From Actinomycetota bacterium (lineage in GTDB: Bacteria > Actinomycetota > Thermoleophilia > Solirubrobacterales > Solirubrobacteraceae): a stretch of DNA of 5,219 nt. Location of the stretch: assembly GCA_009699915.1 (NCBI GenBank), contig WLNG01000123.1:1-5219 (forward strand). The letters run 5' to 3'. Under the pieces are notes generated by a model. That model was not told where the DNA came from. It saw only the letters and a program-made list of their open reading frames with translations, and did not search any database. Of this stretch, positions 1-5,219 are shown piece after piece (position 1 is the stretch's first letter; each line of letters starts with the position of its first letter). The translations under genes were made by a program, and so were the position numbers.

Positions 1-156
1 GGCACGCGCGAAGAGCTTGAGGATCTCCTCCAGCTGCTCGGCTCGAGCGGGCTGCGCCCGGCCATCGACCGCGTCCTGCCGCTTGCAGAGGTTGCCGAGG
101 GGCTCGCCGCGATGCGCTCCGGCGATCTCGCAGGCAAGATCGTCGTCACGCCCTGA
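1..156 (+). CDS. Zinc-type alcohol dehydrogenase / quinone oxidoreductase, C-terminal fragment
   Basis: Only the last 51 residues and the TGA stop are in the window; the start and the catalytic and NAD(P)-binding regions lie to the left. The visible tail (GTREELEDLLQLL..., then LRPAIDRVLPLAEVAEGLAAM and GKIVVTP at the end) has the standard C-terminal pattern of medium-chain dehydrogenase/reductases. A helix of the 'GSREELEALL' type is followed by a conserved 'xRPVIDRVFPLxxxxEAxxxL' segment and closes with 'GKIVLxP'. Family members are cytosolic NAD(P)H-dependent oxidoreductases acting on alcohols, aldehydes or quinones. Whether this one keeps structural or catalytic zinc cannot be seen. Its last 11 bases overlap the 3' end of the convergent MFS gene, so it is probably not part of the same functional unit. 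Family assignment is good; substrate is unknown. Confidence 0.8.
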   Translation, partial: GTREELEDLLQLLGSSGLRPAIDRVLPLAEVAEGLAAMRSGDLAGKIVVTP

Positions 157-1681
157 GCGCCGGCGCCCCGCGGCGCTCCGGAAGCACCCATGCGATGAGC
201 GCGGCGGCGACCGCCATCCCCGCGCCGACGACGAACGCCGCCTCGTAGGCGTCACCCCCGGGGGTCTTCCCAGCCCCGGCGAAGGCGTTCACCAGCGTCA
301 CCGCGAGTCCGCTTCCGAGCGCGAATCCCACATAGCGGGTCACCTGGTAGAAGCTCATCGCGCTGCTCGTCTCGTCCTGCGGGACCGCGCCGACGATCAG
401 CCCCGGCATCGCGCCGAGCGTGAGGCCGAGGCCGATGCCCATAAGCCCCATGCTGACGAAGGCCTCCCAGAGCGTGCCGCCGGCCAGGCCGAAGAGCGCC
501 ATCCCTGCGGCAACCCCGAGCGCGCCGAGCGGGATCAGGCCACGCGCGCCGGTACGCCGGCCGATCAGCGGCGCTAGGCGCGGCGTCAGGAACGACCCGG
601 CCGAGAGCGGCCCGAGCGTCAGCCCTGCGACGAGGATCGACTGGTTGAGCCCGCTGGGCAGCTGAACCACCTGCGTCATCAGCGAGATCGCCAGATAGAC
701 CGCCGCTCCGAGGACGAATCCGACGGCGTTCGCGGTCATCACCGCGCGGCGGCGCAGGAGACGCAGCTCGACGAGCGGTTCGACGGTCCGCAGTTCATGG
801 AGCGTCCACCACGCCAGCAGGATCGCGGAGGCGGCCAGCATCCCGAGCGTCTGTCCTGACGCCCAGCCCCAAGCCCCGCCGCGCTCGAGCACGAGCAGCA
901 GGGCGAGCACGCCGCCGCCGACGAGGGTGGCTCCACGGACGTCGAGCGAGCTGTGCTGCGCGGGCCGCAGAGGTCGTGGCACGAACAGCACCGTCAGCGC
1001 CAGCGCTGCGGCGCTCAGTCCGGTGCCGACCCAGAACGCTGCCGCGACGCCGCCTGCGTCGACGATCAGGGCCGTGAGCGGGTAACCGATGCCCACGCCG
1101 GAGGCTCCGACGATCGACAGAAGCGCGATCGTCGCGGCGGCGCGCTTGGGCGACAGATGGTCGCGCGCGGACGCGACCGTCAGCGGCAGCATCGCGAGGC
1201 CGAGGCCCTGCAACGTGCGGCCTGCGATCAGCACGGCGATCGATCCAGCGAGTGCGGCGATCACTCCTCCAAGCGTCACGATCGCCAGGCAGGCGACGAG
1301 CACCTCCCGCCTGCGTGGGCCGTCGCCGATGCGGCCGACGAGCGGCGCGAGCACCGCTCCGGTCAGCAGGGTCACGGTGAGCGACCACTGCGCCGTTCCG
1401 ATGCTGGCCCCGAAGTCCTGCGCGATCCTTGGGATCAGCGGCGCGCCGAGCGAGCTGACGACGGTGACGACGAGGCCCACGGCCACGAGCGTCGGGACGT
1501 AGGCACGGCCTGGTGTGACGGGATCGGCGGCGATGCGACGAATGATCCTCCACCCGCCCGCGGACTGCCGTGCCGCGCGTGCGGGATGTCCGCCAGCTTG
1601 GCGGGGAGCTGCGTGATGCGGCCGACCAGGGAGTTCCACGCCCCCGGGTCCATCGGCTCCGGCGAGATTCGCGAGCGTCAC
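146..1681 (-). CDS. MFS transporter, EmrB/QacA (DHA2, 14-helix) drug-efflux type
   Basis: An inner-membrane, proton-coupled export pump of about 511 residues if started at the GTG at 1681-1679. About 14 hydrophobic segments can be traced, the first near residues 60-84 and the last near 481-500, which fits the 14-helix DHA2 subfamily. Motif A is visible after helix 2 (LVGRIGDGPRRREVL, residues 114-128, Asp120), the helix-4 motif as RTLQGLG (155-161, Arg155), and a helix-5 antiporter-type motif around GVGIGYPL (195-202). Members expel drugs or self-made metabolites; no substrate can be read here. It is the third gene of the minus-strand operon, and the GTG lies 1 base after the DUF3891 stop, which suggests translational coupling. 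The start is uncertain. The in-frame choices before helix 1 are GTG 1681 and GTG 1639, and the N-terminal 45 residues look poorly coding (see findings). An upstream in-frame start at 1789 would lie deep inside DUF3891 and is disfavoured. Confidence 0.85.
   Translation of the reverse strand: MTLANLAGADGPGGVELPGRPHHAAPRQAGGHPARAARQSAGGWRIIRRIAADPVTPGRAYVPTLVAVGLVVTVVSSLGAPLIPRIAQDFGASIGTAQWSLTVTLLTGAVLAPLVGRIGDGPRRREVLVACLAIVTLGGVIAALAGSIAVLIAGRTLQGLGLAMLPLTVASARDHLSPKRAAATIALLSIVGASGVGIGYPLTALIVDAGGVAAAFWVGTGLSAAALALTVLFVPRPLRPAQHSSLDVRGATLVGGGVLALLLVLERGGAWGWASGQTLGMLAASAILLAWWTLHELRTVEPLVELRLLRRRAVMTANAVGFVLGAAVYLAISLMTQVVQLPSGLNQSILVAGLTLGPLSAGSFLTPRLAPLIGRRTGARGLIPLGALGVAAGMALFGLAGGTLWEAFVSMGLMGIGLGLTLGAMPGLIVGAVPQDETSSAMSFYQVTRYVGFALGSGLAVTLVNAFAGAGKTPGGDAYEAAFVVGAGMAVAAALIAWVLPERRGAPALRA
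155..178. terminator. GC-rich hairpin at the convergent gene ends (possible bidirectional terminator)
   Basis: A perfect 8-base inverted repeat, GAGCGCCG (155-162) and CGGCGCTC (171-178), has an 8-base loop. It begins at the stop codon of the plus-strand dehydrogenase and lies within the last codons of the minus-strand MFS gene. There is no T-tract on either side, so it is not a classical intrinsic terminator. High-GC actinobacteria often end transcripts at such U-less stems, but a repeat of this size can also arise by chance in DNA this GC-rich. Confidence 0.35.
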
Positions 1682-1682
1682 T

Positions 1683-2444
1683 TCAGGCAGAGCGCCGCTG
1701 TGCGGGGACCAGGAGGAACTCCTGCATCTCCACCGGAGCCGCGGTGAACGCGCGCTCGAGTTCCGCCTGGCTCGTGCAGCCGCCTGCAAGCACGCGGCCG
1801 GGGACGTCGAGGCGCACCTCGGCGCCGGAGAACGGCCACGGGTCGATCGAGAGTCCTCCCTCGGCGGCGGCGCTCGTCAGCGTGACGGGCCTGCCGTCCG
1901 CGCCCGGAACGACGGCCCCCACGAGCCGCGGGACCGCGGTCAGCTGCGCGTGGGAGATCGTGTCGCAGGCGTGAAGCGTGCGCCACTGGCGGTCGATCTC
2001 GCTGTCCGGTGCGGCGATCCGCGCGCGCAGGTCGCGCTGCAGCCGGGCGCTGTCGCGGCGGAAGCGCGCGACCTGGCGGTGGCGACGCAGGAGGAGCGCC
2101 TGCGGCGCGACCGGCCGGTAGCGGTTGCAGTGCTTGATCGCGACGAGCAGCCCCGCGTGCGGGTCACTCTCCCCGAGCTCGCGCGGCCCGTCGAGCTGCA
2201 TCGGCAGGTGGGCGGCGAGGGGGATGTCGCCCGGCCCGCAGGGGACCCCGGCGGCCGGGTCGAGGATCGGCAGGTCCCTGCCGTCCCAGCCGCGCTCATG
2301 CTCGGCCGCGGCGACCACGACGACCTCGTCGGCCGGCCCGCCGACCGCCGGCGAGCCCCACGCGCGGGCGAGCTGCGCGGTCATCGTCGCGTGGTCGCGC
2401 TGCAGCACGACGAAGTACCCGCGCGGGTGCGGCCCGATGATCAC
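1683..2444 (-). CDS. DUF3891 family protein
   Basis: A predicted soluble protein of 253 residues with no signal peptide or membrane segment. It shows the landmarks I associate with DUF3891: a Gln-x-Asp-His-Ala block near the N-terminus (residues 15-19), AAAEHERGWDG (46-55, where the family usually has His-Asp), a helix with LLVAIKH (99-105), HACDTISHAQ (158-167), and DPWPF near the C-terminus (201-205). The family has no established biochemical function. The ordered His18, His49-Glu50, His105 and Asp161 resemble a metal-binding HD-type layout, but that is my inference. The start is the GTG at 2444-2442, which overlaps the stop of the upstream dioxygenase as GTGA, so the two are probably translationally coupled and made in similar amounts. 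The frame stays open further upstream, but that is shadow of the dioxygenase gene. The short stop-to-start gap to the MFS gene places it mid-operon. Family call fairly sure; role unknown. Confidence 0.8.
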   Translation of the reverse strand: MIIGPHPRGYFVVLQRDHATMTAQLARAWGSPAVGGPADEVVVVAAAEHERGWDGRDLPILDPAAGVPCGPGDIPLAAHLPMQLDGPRELGESDPHAGLLVAIKHCNRYRPVAPQALLLRRHRQVARFRRDSARLQRDLRARIAAPDSEIDRQWRTLHACDTISHAQLTAVPRLVGAVVPGADGRPVTLTSAAAEGGLSIDPWPFSGAEVRLDVPGRVLAGGCTSQAELERAFTAAPVEMQEFLLVPAQRRSA

Positions 2445-3472
2445 GCGTCGCCGCCCCGCAGCAGCGCGCGGAGCCCGTCGGCCGTGCGGTCGAGGACCGC
2501 TCGCCGCAGCGGCGCGTCTGTGGGCCGGACGGGGTGGACGCGGCTGGGCCGCCAGAGCTCGAGGAAGTCGTTGCGCACGGGCGAGGTGAAGCTGTACTGC
2601 ATCTGGTACCGCGGAGACCGAGGGCGGCGACTGCCGAAGTGCATGCAGGCGCTCGACTCGAGGAACAGCACGGTCCCGGCGGGCGCGGCGAAGCGGTGCA
2701 TCTCGTCCTCGCGCACGTGCTCCATCACCTGCTCGTCGGTCAGGCGGTAGGGAACGCCGCGCCGCCCGTAGCCGATGGCCCCTGCGAGGCGGGCCGACGC
2801 CTCGCGCCCGACGAACTGCAGCGGCCCGTCCTCCGGAGCGATATCGCGCAGCGCTACAAAGACGTACAGCGTCGGTGAGGAGTGGTAATCGAGGTGCGCC
2901 AGCTGACTCTCGCGCCATGGGCCGTCTGCGGCGGGATCGAACTGCGTCGAGGACTCCATCAGCCGGACCCCCCGCGGCAGCAGCGGGGAGAGTGGCGGGA
3001 TGTACCCGAAGACCGGGGCAACCGCGGCGAGGACCTGCGGTGAGGTGATGAAGTCGAGCAGCTCCGGGTGCTCGTCGATCGCGGACTCCGGGATCAAGTT
3101 CTGCAGGAACGGCTTCTCGTCCTCGTAGACCCGACCCGCGTAGCGCCCGATCAGCTCCTGCCCGCGGTGGACGAGCGCCTCGAGGCCGGGCAGCGTCCCG
3201 CTCGTGTCGATCGCCCAGCCGTCGTGCAGCTCGATCGCGGGGCCGTCATGCGCAAGCAGCTCCGCGCCGCGCTCGGCGAGCAGCCGCCGGCGCAGTTCGA
3301 TCAGCGGCGCGTTGCGGCGGTTCAGGCGCCGGGCGAGCGCCGTCGTGTGGTCGCGGCCCAGCCGCCGGAGATCGTCCCGCTGCACCGCCTGGGCGAGCGG
3401 CGCGAGCGCGCCGCGCCAGCCGCCGCACGGAGGCTCCATCGCCGCGGGCAGCGGGTGCCTCTCCGTCGCCAT
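2441..3472 (-). CDS. Phytanoyl-CoA dioxygenase (PhyH)-like Fe(II)/2-oxoglutarate oxygenase
   Basis: A predicted cytosolic non-haem iron oxygenase of 343 residues. It would couple oxidative decarboxylation of 2-oxoglutarate to hydroxylation, or a related oxidation, of an unknown small molecule. The iron-binding facial triad can be assigned: His193-x-Asp195 in SQLAHLDYHS, followed by the typical strand YVFVALRDIAPEDGPLQFV (203-221), and the distal His278 in CMHFGSRRPRSPR. Arg288, 10 residues after His278, is the likely 2-oxoglutarate carboxylate anchor. Residues 1-80 form an Arg/Leu-rich extension of unclear role before the domain proper. The start is the ATG at 3472, preceded by AGGA at 7 bases and by a -10-like TAGGAT. 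Met12 is a weaker alternative. It is the first gene of the minus-strand operon, overlaps DUF3891 by 4 bases, and is divergent from the P450, which suggests co-regulated oxidative tailoring. The family includes hydroxylases for ectoine, phosphonates and halogenation substrates, so the superfamily is firm but the reaction is open. Confidence 0.87.
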   Translation of the reverse strand: MATERHPLPAAMEPPCGGWRGALAPLAQAVQRDDLRRLGRDHTTALARRLNRRNAPLIELRRRLLAERGAELLAHDGPAIELHDGWAIDTSGTLPGLEALVHRGQELIGRYAGRVYEDEKPFLQNLIPESAIDEHPELLDFITSPQVLAAVAPVFGYIPPLSPLLPRGVRLMESSTQFDPAADGPWRESQLAHLDYHSSPTLYVFVALRDIAPEDGPLQFVGREASARLAGAIGYGRRGVPYRLTDEQVMEHVREDEMHRFAAPAGTVLFLESSACMHFGSRRPRSPRYQMQYSFTSPVRNDFLELWRPSRVHPVRPTDAPLRRAVLDRTADGLRALLRGGDA

Positions 3473-3478
3473 CAGCCG

Positions 3479-3484
3479 ATCCTA
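3479..3484 (-). promoter_or_regulatory. Putative -10 element (TAGGAT) for the dioxygenase operon
   Basis: Read on the minus strand, TAGGAT fits the TANNNT consensus of actinobacterial -10 boxes. Six bases (CGGCTG) separate it from the ATG at 3472, the distance expected between a -10 box and a transcription start, so the mRNA could begin at or next to the A of the ATG (leaderless). No clear -35 box lies 16-18 bases upstream. The same bases contain AGGA at ribosome-binding-site distance (7 bases), so the site may instead be a Shine-Dalgarno sequence with the promoter further up. The two readings cannot be separated without transcript data. Confidence 0.35.
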
Positions 3485-3515
3485 CTCACGGATCACTCAC
3501 CGAACCGCCGCCTCT

Positions 3516-3520
3516 GGAAG
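3516..3520 (+). promoter_or_regulatory. Ribosome-binding site of the P450
   Basis: GGAAG lies 9 bases before the ATG at 3530. It supports that ATG over the much longer open frame that extends left to 3068, whose extra 154 codons are antisense to the dioxygenase and show no P450 features. Confidence 0.5.
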
Positions 3521-3529
3521 ACTCCCCCG

Positions 3530-4759
3530 ATGCCGTCGCCGGTCTCAGCGCGAGCCTTCTTCCGCGATCCGCTCGGATATGCGATTCCAGGCCCTGGCGA
3601 CGGGCCGCTGCTGCGGATGCGGGCGGGCGCCGCGCCGCAGGTCCTCGTCCGCGATCCGGACGCGGTCTGGCAGGTGCTGGTCACCGACGGCGATCGGTAC
3701 GGCGTGGGCAAGTGGAAGCGCCGTGCGCGACGCGTCCACGGCCCGACGCTGAACACCCTCAACGGTGCCGAGCACCGGACGCGGCGCCTCGCGCTCCAGC
3801 CCGCGATCGGCCGTCCCCGGGTGCGCGAGCTGGGCGGGGTCCTCGATGCTCGGCTGGGCGGTGCCGGGGCGGACTGGGAGCCCGGGCTGCCGGTCGCCCT
3901 GCGCGACGAGCTCTTCACACTGTCGATCGGCGCCACCGCGGATGTCCTCCTCTCGGTCGAGCTGGGCGCGAATGCGCGCCGCCTAGCTCTCGACCTCGCT
4001 CAGCTGATGGCGGCGCTGCCGCGGCTGCGCCCGCCGGCGCTCGTGGCCCAGCATCGCGCGGCGCTGCAGTCGGTGCGCTCGTTCGCCGACGGGCTGATCG
4101 CCGCGCGGCGCGAGGGAGCGCAGGGGCGCCCCGGTGACCTGCTCGAGCTGCTGCTCGGCCTCGGTGTCGCCGACGAGGTCGTCCGTGGCGAGATCATCGC
4201 GTTCCTGCTCGCTGCGGCGGAGGAGCCGGCGCGTGCGCTCGAGGCTGCATGGTGGCTTCTCGCCCGCGATGAGGAGGCGGACCGGCGCCTCGCCCAGGAG
4301 CTGCGCTGCGTGCTCGCCGGCCGCGCTCCGACGCTCGCGGACCTCGACACGCTGCCGTGGATGCGCGCCGTCCTCGACGAGGCGCTGCGGCTCAACCCGC
4401 CCGCCCGGTACATCGACCGCTGCCCCGCCGGCGTAATGGCCGTCGCCGGGGAGCAGATCCCGAAGGGCGCGAACCTGCTGATCAGCCCGCTCGTGAGCCA
4501 TCGCGACGCGCGCCACTTCCCCGAGCCGGAGGCGTTCCGGCCCGAGCGGATGCTCGGCGAGCGACGCGGCACGCCGCGCGGTGCCTTCATCCCGTTCGGT
4601 GCCGGAGTCCACGCCTGCATCGGCGAGCCGCTCGCCCGGGCGATCATGGGCCTCCAGGTCGCGGCGATCGCGGGGCGCTGGCGGCTCGCAATCGATCCCG
4701 CCGCTCCCGAGCCGACCCCGCGCACGCCGCCGCTGTGGGTTGTGCCGGAGCCGAGGTGA
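3530..4759 (+). CDS. Cytochrome P450 with atypical helix I
   Basis: A soluble bacterial-type P450 of 409 residues, the usual length, with no membrane anchor. Landmarks in order: the C-helix haem-propionate pair His82-x-x-x-Arg86 (EHRTRR), the helix-K ExxR motif Glu284-Ala-Leu-Arg287, the FRPERM segment (336-341, equivalent to PERF), and the haem loop FGAGVHACIG (356-365), where Cys363 is the axial haem ligand. All core haem-binding elements are intact, so it should fold and bind haem. The oddity is helix I. Residues 228-236 read AAAEEPARA where the family has AG-x-(D/E)-T-T/S; the acid (Glu231) is kept, but the oxygen-activating Thr becomes Glu232 and the next residue is Pro233. Classical P450s take electrons from ferredoxin or flavodoxin partners; none is encoded here. 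It is divergent from the 2OG-oxygenase operon and is followed within 5 bases, or overlapped, by the nucleotidyltransferase-like gene, so it probably heads a rightward operon. Substrate unknown; the CYP family cannot be assigned by eye. Confidence 0.93.
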   Translation: MPSPVSARAFFRDPLGYAIPGPGDGPLLRMRAGAAPQVLVRDPDAVWQVLVTDGDRYGVGKWKRRARRVHGPTLNTLNGAEHRTRRLALQPAIGRPRVRELGGVLDARLGGAGADWEPGLPVALRDELFTLSIGATADVLLSVELGANARRLALDLAQLMAALPRLRPPALVAQHRAALQSVRSFADGLIAARREGAQGRPGDLLELLLGLGVADEVVRGEIIAFLLAAAEEPARALEAAWWLLARDEEADRRLAQELRCVLAGRAPTLADLDTLPWMRAVLDEALRLNPPARYIDRCPAGVMAVAGEQIPKGANLLISPLVSHRDARHFPEPEAFRPERMLGERRGTPRGAFIPFGAGVHACIGEPLARAIMGLQVAAIAGRWRLAIDPAAPEPTPRTPPLWVVPEPR

Positions 4760-4764
4760 CCGCG

Positions 4765-5219
4765 ATGGATGACGACGCACGCCTCGCCCTGCTCGACGCG
4801 CTGATCTACGCCGACGGCTTCGACTGCGCGCTGACGACCACGGAGATCGCGCGCGGCGCGCGGCTTCCCATCGACGCCGCGCAGATCGAGCGACTGCTCA
4901 CCGAGGACGGGCCGCTGCGGGATGTGACGAGCGCGCGCGGCGGGTTCGTCACGTTGCGAGGCCGCGAGTCGCTGATCGACGAGCGCCCCGCGCGCATTGA
5001 GCGGGCGCAGGCGCTGCAGGTCCGGGCGCGCCGCGCCGCCCGCGTCGCTGCGCGGGCGCCGTTCGTGCGCGGCCTCGCGCTCACCGGGTCCCTGGCCGCG
5101 AGCGACGCCCGGCCCGGCGCCGACGCCGATCTGCTCGTGATCGTCGAGCCGGGTCGCCTGGCTAGCGTCTTCCTCATCCTCGGATCGCTCTCGCGGCTCT
5201 ACGGGCGCCGCGTCTGCCC
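4765..5219 (+). CDS. Nucleotidyltransferase-fold protein, N-terminal part (runs off window)
   Basis: At least 151 residues with no stop before the right edge. Residues 1-95 look like a helical, winged-helix-like segment (ALIYADGFDCALTTTEIARG, then a basic Arg/Ala-rich helix at about 78-98). After it comes FVRGLALTGSLAASDARPGADADLLVIV (100-127), which matches the hG-[GS]-x(9-13)-D-h-[DE]-h signature of polymerase-beta-type nucleotidyltransferases: Gly108-Ser109, then Asp120-x-Asp122 after 10 residues. Both metal-binding acids are present; the third carboxylate would lie beyond the window. Proteins of this architecture ('...FDYPLT..EI...', '...FVR.VALSGSLA...D.D.DL...') are widespread and usually unassigned. 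The start chosen is ATG 4765, with AGGTGA 5 bases upstream, partly formed by the P450 stop. GTG 4756, overlapping the P450 stop as GTGA with GGAG upstream, is nearly as good and adds 3 residues. Either way it is probably co-translated with the P450. Whether it modifies a small molecule, RNA or protein is unknown. Confidence 0.75.
   Translation, partial: MDDDARLALLDALIYADGFDCALTTTEIARGARLPIDAAQIERLLTEDGPLRDVTSARGGFVTLRGRESLIDERPARIERAQALQVRARRAARVAARAPFVRGLALTGSLAASDARPGADADLLVIVEPGRLASVFLILGSLSRLYGRRVC

Larger units (their letters stand above)
3473..3529. promoter_or_regulatory. Divergent intergenic region with putative operator
   Basis: These 57 bases separate the start codons of the dioxygenase (leftward) and P450 (rightward), so they must hold both start signals unless promoters lie within the genes. 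Seen directly: an inverted repeat GATCC (3478-3482) and GGATC (3490-3494) with a 7-base spacer, and a direct repeat ACTCAC at 3484-3489 and 3495-3500, one helical turn apart. Such an arrangement could bind a regulator controlling both units; that is inference, and no regulator gene is in the window. No convincing -35/-10 pair for the P450 was found. The right third is GC-rich and holds the P450 ribosome-binding site. Confidence 0.5.

Noticed and set aside
953..1747. Long plus-strand open frame opposite the MFS gene
   Set aside because: It is antisense to recognisable transmembrane helices and MFS motifs; its own translation is Arg/Asp/His-rich with no domain, as expected for shadow frames in GC-rich DNA.
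1682..1789. Upstream in-frame ATG at 1789 for the MFS gene
   Set aside because: It would overlap DUF3891 by more than 100 bases and adds an Arg/Ser-rich segment, which is the out-of-frame reading of the DUF3891 C-terminus.
1950..2750. Long plus-strand open frame (266 codons) spanning the DUF3891/dioxygenase junction
   Set aside because: It crosses the boundary of two recognisable minus-strand genes, and its Arg/Ala/Val/Asp-rich translation has no recognisable motif.
2445..2918. Extended start of DUF3891 at 2918
   Set aside because: The extra residues are the out-of-frame reading of the dioxygenase gene (Arg/Pro/Ala-rich), whereas the GTG at 2444 gives the family's normal N-terminus and a GTGA overlap.
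3068..3529. In-frame upstream extension of the P450 (154 extra codons on the plus strand)
   Set aside because: It is antisense to the well-supported dioxygenase gene, has no P450 features, and the ATG at 3530 has a ribosome-binding site and gives the normal P450 length.
3983..4780. Long minus-strand open frame (265 codons) opposite the P450
   Set aside because: It covers the antisense of the ExxR and haem-binding motifs, and its composition is typical of an antisense shadow.
1..5219. CRISPR arrays, tRNA/rRNA genes, insertion sequences, att sites
   Set aside because: No spaced repeat units, tRNA-like cloverleaf, transposase motifs or long terminal repeats were found by eye on either strand; nearly all of the sequence is accounted for by six coding regions.

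Overview
The window is GC-rich (over 70% by eye), gene-dense DNA with strong G/C preference at third codon positions, GTG starts and 1-4 base gene overlaps. This fits a high-GC actinobacterium. The soil-dwelling Thermoleophilia/Solirubrobacterales are a reasonable guess from protein style alone, but the sequence does not prove it. No rRNA, tRNA, CRISPR array, insertion sequence or phage gene was seen. The longest stretch without a gene is the 57-base gap at 3473-3529.

Layout: (1) 1-156, plus strand, is the C-terminal tail of a zinc-type (MDR family) alcohol dehydrogenase/quinone reductase whose body lies to the left. (2) 146-3472, minus strand, is a tightly packed three-gene operon read right to left. 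It encodes a phytanoyl-CoA-dioxygenase-like Fe(II)/2-oxoglutarate oxygenase, then a DUF3891-type protein whose GTG start overlaps the oxygenase stop by 4 bases, then a 14-helix EmrB/QacA (DHA2) MFS exporter that starts 1 base after the DUF3891 stop. The MFS and dehydrogenase genes converge and overlap by 11 bases, with a GC-rich hairpin at the junction. (3) 3530-5219, plus strand, is a divergent unit: a 409-residue cytochrome P450 followed almost immediately by a winged-helix-like/nucleotidyltransferase-fold protein that runs off the right edge.

The two units share a 57-base divergent intergenic region holding a short inverted repeat, two ACTCAC direct repeats spaced 11 bases apart, and a TANNNT-type -10 element placed so that the oxygenase mRNA could be leaderless. 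Two oxygenases (P450 and 2OG-type), an exporter and a putative nucleotidyltransferase arranged this way suggest a small specialised-metabolism or tailoring locus, but the substrate cannot be read from the sequence.

Most worth a second look: the P450 lacks the conserved acid-Thr-Thr of helix I (it reads Glu-Glu-Pro); the dioxygenase is translationally coupled to a His/Asp-rich DUF3891 protein, loosely recalling two-oxygenase pairs such as PhnY/PhnZ; and the MFS gene's 5' end has its best codon signature in the wrong frame, suggesting a frameshift or a misassigned start.
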